From the NCBI RefSeq assembly GCF_030252345.1, contig NZ_CP126980.1:310001-374000 (forward strand): a DNA stretch of 64,000 nucleotides, written 5' to 3'. A model generated the notes under the pieces. It searched no databases. It was not told the origin of the DNA and was given only the letters and a program-made list of their open reading frames with translations. The DNA is from Actinoplanes oblitus. GTDB taxonomy: Bacteria; Actinomycetota; Actinomycetes; Mycobacteriales; Micromonosporaceae. The position numbers and the translations under genes are program-made. Of the stretch, positions 26,234-33,112 are shown piece by piece (position 1 is the first letter of the stretch; each line of letters begins with the position of its first letter).

Positions 26234-26428
26234 TCAGAAACGGAATTCGCCCGCGTTGACGCCCTCGACGAACGCATCCCATTCGGCCTTCGTGAAGGTC
26301 AGGGCGGCGGCTTCGGGGTTCTTCGAGTCGCGGATCAGGTAGCTGTCGTCGACTTTTGCGACCTCGACGCAGGTCGACGTGCCGCAGCGGCTGCTCTTAC
26401 GCCATGCGGGCGCGTTGATGTTCTCCAT
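26234..26428 (-). CDS. DUF397 protein (BldB/AbaA-like), second copy
   Basis: 64-residue DUF397 protein: APAWRKSSRCGTSTCVEVAK, YLIRDSKNPEAAALTFT and EWDAFVEGVNAGEF are all family signatures. The ATG at 26428 has GGAGAG nine bases upstream; the frame is open further upstream but the added sequence overlaps the XRE remnant in another frame. It directly follows an internally deleted XRE gene, the usual XRE-then-DUF397 order, so its original partner seems lost. Confidence 0.9.
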   Translation of the reverse strand: MENINAPAWRKSSRCGTSTCVEVAKVDDSYLIRDSKNPEAAALTFTKAEWDAFVEGVNAGEFRF

Positions 26429-26483
26429 CTGGGGACTCTCCACAGGTTTATGCCGTGCCCGACGCTGGGCACGGCTTGCTTTT

Positions 26484-26762
26484 CTATATGTGCGCCCAGG
26501 CCGAGCGGTTCTGGTTGCCGTTTTCCAGGGCTTGCCGAAGGAATCGGATCGTGTCGTCTTCGTCTGCGGCTTCGTGCTGGACCCGGTCGAAGTGCGCGCG
26601 TCGTGTCGCGCCGGCTCCGTGGTCCGCGTGCGGTGCAATGCCGGGTGACCAGCCCGTCTCGATGACGACCGGAAGGTAGGTGAGGCCGGCTCGTGCCCGG
26701 GTATCCGGGAGGACGAGTCGTGCCTGTCGCCGCGCGACAGTGGGTGAGACACCCTCAGCCAT
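26484..26762 (-). pseudogene. Internally deleted XRE-DUF5753 gene remnant
   Basis: 92 codons. The start MAEGVSPTVARRQARL matches the start of the intact XRE protein at 28289-29173 (MPEGDSPTVARRRVRL), and RARAGLTYLPVVIETGWSPG aligns with its first helices. The end RRAHFDRVQHEAADEDDTIRF aligns with the other protein's C-terminal HRARFDKIWDEAADEAATLAF. Roughly 170 residues, most of the HTH and all of the DUF5753 core, are missing, with the frame kept. Either a deletion pseudogene or a mini-protein retained for another purpose. Confidence 0.7.
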
Positions 26763-26816
26763 GGGACCTTCATCGTTGAAGTAGTCGAACCGAGCGGTGG
26801 AGCTAGTCACTTTGCT

Positions 26817-26880
26817 ACCTCGCTGACTGCTGCGTATCAGGCGGCACTGTGGCAACAAGACCACTGTCAGTCAGCGAGGT
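26817..26880. repeat. 13-bp perfect inverted repeat upstream of XRE remnant
   Basis: ACCTCGCTGACTG (26817-26829) and CAGTCAGCGAGGT (26868-26880) are exact inverted copies separated by 38 bases. They lie between the XRE remnant start and its 17-bp upstream motif, in the expected 5' untranslated region. Confidence 0.65.
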
Positions 26881-26894
26881 CGCGGATATCCTAG

Positions 26895-26911
26895 TACTGT
26901 CCTATCAGAAC
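26895..26911 (-). promoter_or_regulatory. 17-bp motif shared with the intact XRE gene, copy 1
   Basis: TACTGTCCTATCAGAAC on the plus strand (GTTCTGATAGGACAGTA reading toward the gene), identical to 29233-29249. It sits 133 bases upstream of the XRE remnant ATG; similarity continues loosely beyond the 17 bases (TA-A/G-GA). Likely a promoter/operator element of this XRE subfamily. Confidence 0.6.
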
Positions 26912-26981
26912 GAGACGTCCCAGGTGGGGTTTTGGTTCGAATCCCCCTTGTCACCCATTAGGAAAATGCCAGGTCGGCTGG

Positions 26982-27428
26982 TCAGGCGGCGGCCAGGCCG
27001 TAACCCCACGGGGTACGCCGGCCGTCCTCCATGGCGCGGCGCAGCGCCCGGCCCACCTGGTTGAAGACCCGGACGTCACTCGAGGAGTACAGCACCACAG
27101 CGGTGCCGTGATATTGCGCGTGCAGCTCCCAGCGCCGGGGCTGGCGCCAGAAGAACGCGAGGATCGGGCCGATGATCGCGAGGAAGCCGAACACATACAG
27201 TGTCGGGTTCGCCAGCAGGGTCCACGCGGCGGCGACCGCCAGAAGCGTTCCGGCGGCGAGGTGCGGGGCATAGGGCCGGGTCCGCGCCGGGGCCTGGACC
27301 AGCCCGACGTGACGCAGGTCCGCGACGGTGAAGCTCAACGACTCCGGCGAGGTGTGCCAGGTGAAGAAGGCCTCGGTGATCTCAGCATCCGACCCACGGT
27401 AGTAGGTCCGCGTACCGCGTGTGCTCAT
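26982..27428 (-). CDS. DUF6232-like two-helix membrane protein
   Basis: 148-residue protein. An N-terminal TYYRGSDAEITEAFFTW strand region and a middle hairpin of two hydrophobic segments (about 60-95) are followed by a C-terminal soluble domain ending in a helix. The arrangement resembles DUF6232 proteins of actinobacteria; assignment by memory of the family pattern, function unknown. ATG has AAGGAG seven bases upstream. Lies between the XRE remnant and the dispersed repeat copy A. Confidence 0.65.
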   Translation of the reverse strand: MSTRGTRTYYRGSDAEITEAFFTWHTSPESLSFTVADLRHVGLVQAPARTRPYAPHLAAGTLLAVAAAWTLLANPTLYVFGFLAIIGPILAFFWRQPRRWELHAQYHGTAVVLYSSSDVRVFNQVGRALRRAMEDGRRTPWGYGLAAA

Positions 27429-27542
27429 GGCGCACTCCTTCTCGCGTTACCTTGCGAGGTAGAGACGGTCGAGGCCACCATTGGCGCAAGAGACGAATCC
27501 CCGCCTCGCTCGTGCACTTGAACAGTCGCGATGGGAACGTCG

Positions 27543-27698
27543 CACAAGGACGAAAGCGCGGTAGAGGTGACAACGGCACCCGTTTGCCGCCGGGTGCCGT
27601 TGTTTTGTCTCTCCCTCCACTCCGCCCTTGTTGCTCTACGCTCAGTGAAGCACGCCACGTTTCCCTTCGCCACAGCGCAAACTGCCATGTTGCAGATT
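27543..27698. repeat. Dispersed repeat, copy A, with terminator-like hairpin
   Basis: Related to 29366-29500. Shared blocks are CACAAGGA, the hairpin core CGGCACCCG/CGGGTGCCG with TTGCCG loop, AAGCACGCCA, CGCCAC and TGCCATG-T/C-TGCAG. In this copy CAACGGCACCCG (27571-27582) and CGGGTGCCGTTG (27591-27602) form a 12-bp stem followed by TTTTGTC, an ideal rho-independent terminator on the plus strand, although no plus-strand gene lies upstream. From TGCCAT (rc ATGGCA) back to the hairpin the minus-strand spacing is identical in both copies (30 codons). The rest of 27429-27836 shows no gene. Confidence 0.7.
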
Positions 27699-27836
27699 AC
27701 GGGGAAGCGGGCGGCGGACCGGGCGTGTGGCGCCCGGCATGCGCGAGGACGGTTTCATAGCCATATCGACCGGGTAGGCCAACCGTGGAAAGCCGCAACG
27801 AACCTGTATTTCCGCAGGTAGGGGAGGGCGAACCGG

Positions 27837-28295
27837 ATGGAGAGCCGACTAAGGATAGCGGGGCAGGCGGTGCAGCCGGTCCTGGTGATGTTCCCGCTCG
27901 GCCTGTTCGCGATGGCCGTTTTGTTTGACATTGCCGATTTGCTCGGCGGGCCTACCATCTTGGGCGCCCTGGCCTACTGGAACATCGTGGCCGGCCTGGT
28001 CGTCGGGGTGCCCGCGATGCTGGCCGGTGCGATCGAGGTGATGCTGCTGCGCCGCCCGCAGGCCCGGCGGCTGGGTGCGCTCCGCACTCTGATCAACATG
28101 GGCGTCCTGGTGGCGTTCGCGGTGATCCTGATGGTCCGGATCCGGGCGGCCGACCGGGTGGCCGGCGGCGGCCTGTTCCTGGTCGAGCTGCTCGCCCTGG
28201 GCCTGGCCGGTTTCGGTGCCTGGTTCGCCGGTGAGCTGGCCAACGGCCGGGCCCCGGCTTTCGCCCGGGCGGCGGCCGGTCCGCGTAACTACTGA
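27837..28295 (+). CDS. DUF2231 membrane protein
   Basis: 152-residue membrane protein with four hydrophobic segments (about 15-32, 45-65, 82-98, 112-130). The VQPVLVMFPLGLFAMAVLFD start is typical of DUF2231, a family of small integral membrane proteins of unknown or redox-related function. Its stop overlaps the end of the convergent XRE gene by seven bases. ATG is preceded by GGGAGGG. Confidence 0.8.
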   Translation: MESRLRIAGQAVQPVLVMFPLGLFAMAVLFDIADLLGGPTILGALAYWNIVAGLVVGVPAMLAGAIEVMLLRRPQARRLGALRTLINMGVLVAFAVILMVRIRAADRVAGGGLFLVELLALGLAGFGAWFAGELANGRAPAFARAAAGPRNY

Positions 28296-29173
28296 AGTTT
28301 TTCCAGCTTACGGATCTGGTCGTCGATGAAGGCGAGGGTCGCCGCCTCGTCGGCGGCCTCGTCCCAGATCTTGTCGAACCGGGCGCGGTGCTTGCCGGTG
28401 GTCTCCCGGTCCTCGTTCATCTCGTCACCGAGCCCGGTCTCCCGGTAGAGAACCTCGCCCTCGCCCAGCGTGAGCAGGTCGAACATGGCGTTGTTGGTGA
28501 CCGCCGCGTCCAGCGTGAACGGCACCATCCGGATGGTGATGACGTTGTCCGCGGCAAGCTGGCGGAGCTCGCGCAGCTGATCGGCGAAGACCGCCGGACC
28601 ACCGATGGTGCGTCGCAACACCGACTCGTCGAGCATCACCAGGATCCGCACCTCACCGGCCGACGCCCGGCCGAGCAGGGCGTCCCGGCGCAACTGGCGG
28701 GCCGCGATCCGGCGCTGCCGCTGGTCCTCGGTGAGCTCGTCCTCGTACCGGGTCATCAGCGCCACCGCGTACTGCGGGGTCTGCAGGGGACCGGGAACGA
28801 AGTAGACCGAGTACGACCGCATCTGGGCCGCCTCGTTCTCGTACTCGATCAGCTTCCGGGTGGCGTCGGTCAGGTTCTCCCGGAACTCGGGGGTCTGGTA
28901 CCACGCCTGCCGCTGGCGTTTCCGCGCGATCCGCGCATCCGCGACCAGGTTGGCGATCGTCTCCTTATCCCTGATGCGGAGGAAGGTCAGCAGCGGCCGC
29001 AGGTCGTTCGGCGAGATCGAGACGTCGCCGTTCTCGATGCGGATCACTTTGCTGAGCGACCACTCCATCTCCTCGGCGACCTGGAGTTGTGTCAGATCGG
29101 CGTGTTCTCGCGCCTCACGAATCGCGAGCCGGACACGCCGGCGCGCGACGGTGGGTGAATCGCCCTCAGGCAT
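28289..29173 (-). CDS. XRE family regulator with DUF5753 domain (WhiJ-like), intact
   Basis: 294-residue regulator with XRE HTH (about 14-70: ADLTQLQVAEEMEWSLSKVI, RIENGDVSISPNDLRPLL) and the full DUF5753 domain (YSVYFVPGPLQTPQYAVALM, RTIGGPAVFADQL, ITIRMVPF). ATG 29173 has GAAGGA close upstream. Its N- and C-termini are those retained by the remnant at 26484-26762. A 17-bp motif identical to one upstream of that remnant is 60 bases ahead of the start. No DUF397 gene is adjacent; the nearest are 2-3 kb away. Confidence 0.92.
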   Translation of the reverse strand: MPEGDSPTVARRRVRLAIREAREHADLTQLQVAEEMEWSLSKVIRIENGDVSISPNDLRPLLTFLRIRDKETIANLVADARIARKRQRQAWYQTPEFRENLTDATRKLIEYENEAAQMRSYSVYFVPGPLQTPQYAVALMTRYEDELTEDQRQRRIAARQLRRDALLGRASAGEVRILVMLDESVLRRTIGGPAVFADQLRELRQLAADNVITIRMVPFTLDAAVTNNAMFDLLTLGEGEVLYRETGLGDEMNEDRETTGKHRARFDKIWDEAADEAATLAFIDDQIRKLEKLQ

Positions 29174-29232
29174 GGATCCTTCATCAGGTCGTGGTCCGTC
29201 CCGGCGGCGGGCGCCGCCGAGAGCCGTTCTTA

Positions 29233-29249
29233 TTACTGTCCTATCAGAA
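29233..29249 (-). promoter_or_regulatory. 17-bp motif shared with XRE remnant, copy 2
   Basis: TACTGTCCTATCAGAAC, identical to 26895-26911, 60 bases upstream of the intact XRE gene. An exact 17-mer shared by chance within 3 kb is very unlikely, so it is a conserved promoter/operator element or a remnant of duplication of the regulator gene. Confidence 0.6.
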
Positions 29250-29365
29250 CAGCGATGGCAACCGCAGAGTAGGCATGGCCGCACTCTCAGTGTGGCGCCC
29301 GGCGATCGCGACCGCCCAGCCGGGCGCAACGCCGCGACCGCAACGCCCCGACGGTGAAGTGGCCT

Positions 29366-29500
29366 CACAAGGAAGCGGCACCCGGTTGCCGCCGGGTGCC
29401 GAACTGCTCCCTGCTACGCATCCGCCCGCGTAGCTCTGGAAATCCAGTCAAGCACGCCATCCGGCTGCTCGCCACCAGACAGAGTGCCATGCTGCAGGTT
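29366..29500. repeat. Dispersed repeat, copy B, with hairpin
   Basis: Second copy of the element at 27543-27698, about 21 bases shorter near its left end. The hairpin is CGGCACCCGG (29376-29385), loop TTGCCG, CCGGGTGCCG (29392-29401). It ends in TGCCATGCTGCAGGTT and is followed at once by another stem (29501-29525). On the minus strand it could encode MALCLVASSRMACLTG...GTRRQPGA, comparable with MAVCAVAKGNVACFTE...GTRRQTGA in copy A. Apart from this and the XRE promoter, 29174-29684 holds no recognised gene. Confidence 0.7.
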
Positions 29501-29525
29501 GCTTGGCGGCTTTTCACCGCCAAGC
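29501..29525. terminator. Hairpin between repeat copy B and the polymerase-domain gene
   Basis: GCTTGGCGG (29501-29509) and CCGCCAAGC (29517-29525) pair perfectly with a 7-base loop. It lies 160 bases past the LigD-type polymerase stop (minus strand), with no T-run on either side; possibly a terminator or part of the neighbouring repeat element. Confidence 0.4.
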
Positions 29526-29684
29526 ACCCGAACTGACCGATATTCGAATCATTCGCAGCCGGCACGATCGCGGCACCCGCCCAGGTCCGCGCTGCTTCGG
29601 CGCCACCGCTTTCCGGTACGCCGATCGGCGCCGCCAGGTGCGCGGAGCCGCCGTCCCGCCGAACGGCCGACCGCCCCTCGGTGA

Positions 29685-30593
29685 TCAGTGAACGGGCAGC
29701 TCGGGGCCGGGATCGAGGAGGTCGGCGAGGAGGTCGCCGTGGGTGTCGGCGCGGTGCAGGGCCTCGGCGGCGGTGAACTGACGGGCCTCGGTGTCACCGG
29801 TCGCCATGGCCTCGGTTTCCGCCCAGGTCAGTGGAGTCGACGCGGTGGGTGAGGCGCCGGCGCGCAGGGAGTACGGGGTGACTGTCGTCTTGGCGGCGTT
29901 GTTCTGACTCCAGTCGATGAAAATTTTGCCGGGGCGCAGCTGTCTGGCCATCTTGGCGGTGATCGAGGCGGGGACGAGTCTGGCGAGTTCCTCGGCGACG
30001 CGTCTGGCGTAACCGGAGACCACGTCGGCGGTCTGGGTGCCGGAGATCGGGCAGCACAGCTGCATGCCCTTCTTGCCGGAGGTCTTCGGGTACGCGGTGA
30101 TCCCGTCCTCGGCCAGCCGGTCGCGCATCAGCACCGCCACCGCACAGCACTCCCGCAGCCCGGCCGGCGCGCCCGGATCCAGGTCGACCACGAGCAGATC
30201 CGGGTCGGCGCCGATCCGCCACTGCGGGGTGTGCAGCTCGATCGCGGCGAGGTTGGCCAGCCAGACCAGGGTGGGCAGCTCGTCGACGACGACGTACTCG
30301 ATGGTCTCCCGGCTCTTGGTGGAGCCCGGTGCCGGCAACGTCTCCAGGCGCACCCAGGACGGCGTACCGGCGGGTTTGTTCTTCTCGAAGAAGTGGGCGC
30401 CCTCGACGCCGTTGGGGTAGCGGATCCGGGTCACCGGGCGGTCGCGCAGGTGCGGCAGCAGGAGCGGGGCGATCCGGGTGTAGTAGTCGATCACCTCGCC
30501 CTTGGTGAAGCCGGCCGCCGGGAACATCGGTTTGTCCAGGTTGGACAGCTCCAGGTCGCGACCCTCCAGCCGCACCACGAAACGGTCAGGCAT
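29685..30593 (-). CDS. LigD-type polymerase domain protein (end joining)
   Basis: 302-residue stand-alone polymerase/primase of the LigD PolDom family, which fills and extends ends during Ku-dependent non-homologous end joining. Motifs: LSNLDKPMFPAAGFTKGEVI at the start, RYPNGVEGAHFFEKNKP, the metal-binding LLVVDLDPGAP, KTSGKKGMQL and DWSQNNAAKTTV. The ATG at 30593 overlaps the end of the ligase gene by eight bases, so the two are co-translated. There is no fused ligase or phosphoesterase domain, unlike mycobacterial LigD. A further in-frame start upstream would lie inside the ligase gene and is unlikely. Confidence 0.93.
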   Translation of the reverse strand: MPDRFVVRLEGRDLELSNLDKPMFPAAGFTKGEVIDYYTRIAPLLLPHLRDRPVTRIRYPNGVEGAHFFEKNKPAGTPSWVRLETLPAPGSTKSRETIEYVVVDELPTLVWLANLAAIELHTPQWRIGADPDLLVVDLDPGAPAGLRECCAVAVLMRDRLAEDGITAYPKTSGKKGMQLCCPISGTQTADVVSGYARRVAEELARLVPASITAKMARQLRPGKIFIDWSQNNAAKTTVTPYSLRAGASPTASTPLTWAETEAMATGDTEARQFTAAEALHRADTHGDLLADLLDPGPELPVH

Positions 30594-31578
30594 CGTCGGA
30601 ACACTCCGCGGGTCTCTTGTCGTCACGCAACCGGAGAAAGCGCGGGAACCGGAGGCGACGGTCGGGCGTCTGGTTGCCGTAACGGATCTCGGCGACCAGC
30701 TCCGGGCGTACCCACATCGCTCCTTTGGCATCCGCGCGGGGCACCGCTCCGGAAGCGAACGGCGAATCCGGGGTGGCGAGCGGCGTCAGCCGCGCCAGCA
30801 GCTCCTTCTCGGCGACGGCGCCGATCCCACCGCCCACCCGACCGCGGAAGGCCAGGCCGTCCGGGGTCGGCACGCCGATCAGCAGGCCGCCCAGCTTGCG
30901 GGCGCCGGGTCGCCAGCCGCCGATCACGTAGTCACCGGTCCGGTCGAACTTGACCTTTATCCAGTCGGGGGAGCGCTGGCCGGGCAGGTAGACCGAGTCG
31001 GAGCGCTTGGCCAGCACGCCCTCGAGGTGGTTCTCCCGCGCGGCGGCCTCGGTGGCCGGACCGTCGCCGAACGACGGCGGCACCATCCAGCGCGGCCCGG
31101 CCAGATCCAGCTCCTCCAGGCGCTCGCGGCGGGCGAGATAGGGCAGCCCGGTGTAGTCCATGCCGTCGAGATAGAGCAGGTCGAAGATCAGATAGGTGGC
31201 CGGCAGGGTGGCGGCGAGCCGGGCCGCCCGGTTGGGGTCGCGGACGTGCATCCGCTCGGCGAGGGCGGTGAACGAGGGGCGCCCGGCCGCGTCGAAGCAG
31301 ACCATCTCGCCGTCCAGCAGGGTGCCCTCGGGCAGGTGCAGCTCGGCGATCTCCGGGTAGGCGGCGGTCACCACGGCGCCGGAGCGGGCGAACAGGTCCG
31401 GCGGCCCGCCGCTGAACAGCGCGAGAACCCGGACTCCGTCCCACTTGAATTCGTAGCTCCAGTCCGCGCCCACGGGAAGCCGGCCCGCGGTCGCGAGCAT
31501 CGGGGACAGCGGTGATCCCGGCACCCGATCACCATAGGCAAAAGCATTCACCTTACGCAGGCGTCCCAGTAATGACAT
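30586..31578 (-). CDS. ATP-dependent DNA ligase (end joining)
   Basis: 330-residue ligase of the LigD/LigC type that seals double-strand breaks. Adenylation lysine is Lys45 in YEFKWDGVR; other motifs are LLDGEMVCFD, EGVLAKRSDS, WIKVKF and a C-terminal OB-fold (GGLLIGVPTPDGLAFRGRVG). The ATG at 31578 has no clear Shine-Dalgarno; a GTG at 31551 (VNAFAYGDR) is an alternative. It diverges from ku across only 37 bases and overlaps the polymerase-domain gene, giving a compact repair module. Confidence 0.92.
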   Translation of the reverse strand: MSLLGRLRKVNAFAYGDRVPGSPLSPMLATAGRLPVGADWSYEFKWDGVRVLALFSGGPPDLFARSGAVVTAAYPEIAELHLPEGTLLDGEMVCFDAAGRPSFTALAERMHVRDPNRAARLAATLPATYLIFDLLYLDGMDYTGLPYLARRERLEELDLAGPRWMVPPSFGDGPATEAAARENHLEGVLAKRSDSVYLPGQRSPDWIKVKFDRTGDYVIGGWRPGARKLGGLLIGVPTPDGLAFRGRVGGGIGAVAEKELLARLTPLATPDSPFASGAVPRADAKGAMWVRPELVAEIRYGNQTPDRRLRFPRFLRLRDDKRPAECSDDA

Positions 31579-31615
31579 TCTGATCAGGTGCCGTGACGGG
31601 GGTTGGGAGACGATC

Positions 31616-32551
31616 ATGCGAGCGATCTGGAAAGGCGCGGTCTCGTTCGGTCTGGTGTCGATCGCGGTCAAGCTGTACTCGGCGACCGAGGAGAAGGACA
31701 TCCGCTTCCACCAGGTCCATCGCACCGACGGGGGGCGGATCAAGTACCAGCGCACCTGCTCCGTGGACGGCGAGGCGGTGAGCTATGACGACATCGCCAA
31801 GGGATACGACATCGGCGGCGGGGAAATGGTGATCTTGACGGATGAGGACTTCGCCGATCTTCCGTTGAGCACCTCGCGCGCCATTGACGTGCTGGAATTC
31901 GTGCCGGCCGAGCAGATCGACCCGATCCTGTTCGCCAAGGCGTATTACTTGGAGCCGGAGGGGCAGGCGGCGAAACCGTACGTGCTGCTGCGGGACGCGC
32001 TGCGGGACGCCGACCGGGTGGCCATCGTGAAGATCGCCATCCGGCAGCGGGAGCAGCTGGCCACCCTGCGCGTCCGGGACGACGTGCTGGTGCTGAACAC
32101 CATGCTCTGGCCGGACGAGGTGCGCGCGCCGGAGTTCGGGTTCCTGGACGACGACATCGAGACCCGGCCGGCCGAGCTCGCCATGGCCAGCTCGCTGATC
32201 GACTCGATGGCCGGGGACTTCCAGCCGGACGACTTCAGCGACAACTACCGGGCGGCGCTGCAGGAGGTCATCGACGCCAAGGTGGAGGGCCGCGAGGTGG
32301 TGCAGCCGGAGGAGGCGGAGGAGGCGGCGCCGGCCGCTGTCGACCTGATGGCGGCACTGAAGGCCTCGGTGGAGCGGGCCAAGAAGGCGCGTGGCGAGGC
32401 GGACTCGGAAAACTCCGAAAAATCGGCCAAGAAGGCCGTGAAGAAAGCCACTCCCGCGAAAAAAGCCGCGAAAAGTACGCCGGCCGCCAAGAAGGCCACC
32501 GCGCCGCGGAAATCCACCACTGCGGCGAAGGCCACCAAGAAGAGCGCGTAG
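31616..32551 (+). CDS. ku: Ku protein, non-homologous end joining
   Basis: 311-residue bacterial Ku that binds broken DNA ends as a homodimer and recruits the ligase. The core (about 1-255) starts RAIWKGAVSFGLVSIAVKLY and includes KGYDIGGGEMVILTDEDF and the bridge region. The C-terminal 55 residues are a Lys/Ala-rich extension (KKAVKKATPAKKAAK), as in other actinobacterial Ku proteins that bind DNA without free ends. Divergent from the ligase-polymerase operon. The Nudix gene follows 13 bases after the stop. Confidence 0.96.
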   Translation: MRAIWKGAVSFGLVSIAVKLYSATEEKDIRFHQVHRTDGGRIKYQRTCSVDGEAVSYDDIAKGYDIGGGEMVILTDEDFADLPLSTSRAIDVLEFVPAEQIDPILFAKAYYLEPEGQAAKPYVLLRDALRDADRVAIVKIAIRQREQLATLRVRDDVLVLNTMLWPDEVRAPEFGFLDDDIETRPAELAMASSLIDSMAGDFQPDDFSDNYRAALQEVIDAKVEGREVVQPEEAEEAAPAAVDLMAALKASVERAKKARGEADSENSEKSAKKAVKKATPAKKAAKSTPAAKKATAPRKSTTAAKATKKSA

Positions 32552-32564
32552 TTAGGCTTCACGG

Positions 32565-33053
32565 GTGGCATTGACGTGGGCTGAGTCTTACCTGGGCAAG
32601 GTGCGCGCGAGCATCGGCGACACCGACACGATCTTCTTCGTCGGTGCGCGCACCGTGCTGCTCGACGAGCAGAACCGGCTGCTGCTGATCCAGCGCTCGG
32701 ACAATCACCGGTGGGCCATCCCGGCCGGTGCGATGGAGCTGGGCGAGAGCATGGAGGAGTGCGCGGTCCGGGAGCTGTGGGAGGAGACCGGGCTGCGGGC
32801 CACCTCGCTGACGCCGTACGCGTTCTACACGGCGTACACCTACACCAACGACTACGGGCACACGTACCAGCAGGTGCTGATGACCTTCGTGGTGCACAGC
32901 TGGGAGGGCGAGCTGCTCCGCGAGACCGAGGAGAGCGTGGACGCCGGCTTCTTCCCGCTCGACGCGCTGCCCGGGCCGAAATCGTTCGTGATCGACGAGG
33001 CGCTCGCCGACCTCGACGAGTTCCGCAGGAGCGGCCGGCTGGTCATGAAGTAG
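32565..33053 (+). CDS. Nudix hydrolase
   Basis: 162-residue Nudix enzyme hydrolysing a nucleoside-diphosphate-linked compound. The Nudix box is complete: G-A-M-E-L-G-E-S then RELWEETGL (near residues 55-77). Preceded by the usual WAIPAGAME strand. Substrate unknown. GTG start 13 bases after ku, perhaps read through from it; a role beside end joining would be speculative. Confidence 0.92.
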   Translation: MALTWAESYLGKVRASIGDTDTIFFVGARTVLLDEQNRLLLIQRSDNHRWAIPAGAMELGESMEECAVRELWEETGLRATSLTPYAFYTAYTYTNDYGHTYQQVLMTFVVHSWEGELLRETEESVDAGFFPLDALPGPKSFVIDEALADLDEFRRSGRLVMK

Positions 33054-33112
33054 CGAACATATGGCGTAAATCGCGGTGCGGGAGAACGCTGCCCCCGGCA
33101 GGATGGCCCCTC

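Noticed and set aside
26817..26880. Miniature transposable element with 13-bp terminal repeats
   Set aside because: No target-site duplication and no second copy in the window; kept as an inverted repeat only.
26934..26945. tRNA gene
   Set aside because: Only the T-loop sequence matches; T-stem does not pair and no anticodon arm or acceptor stem is present.
19247..29684. Integrative element inserted at tRNA-Thr
   Set aside because: No integrase, relaxase or replication gene, and no repeat of the tRNA 3' end was found within the window.
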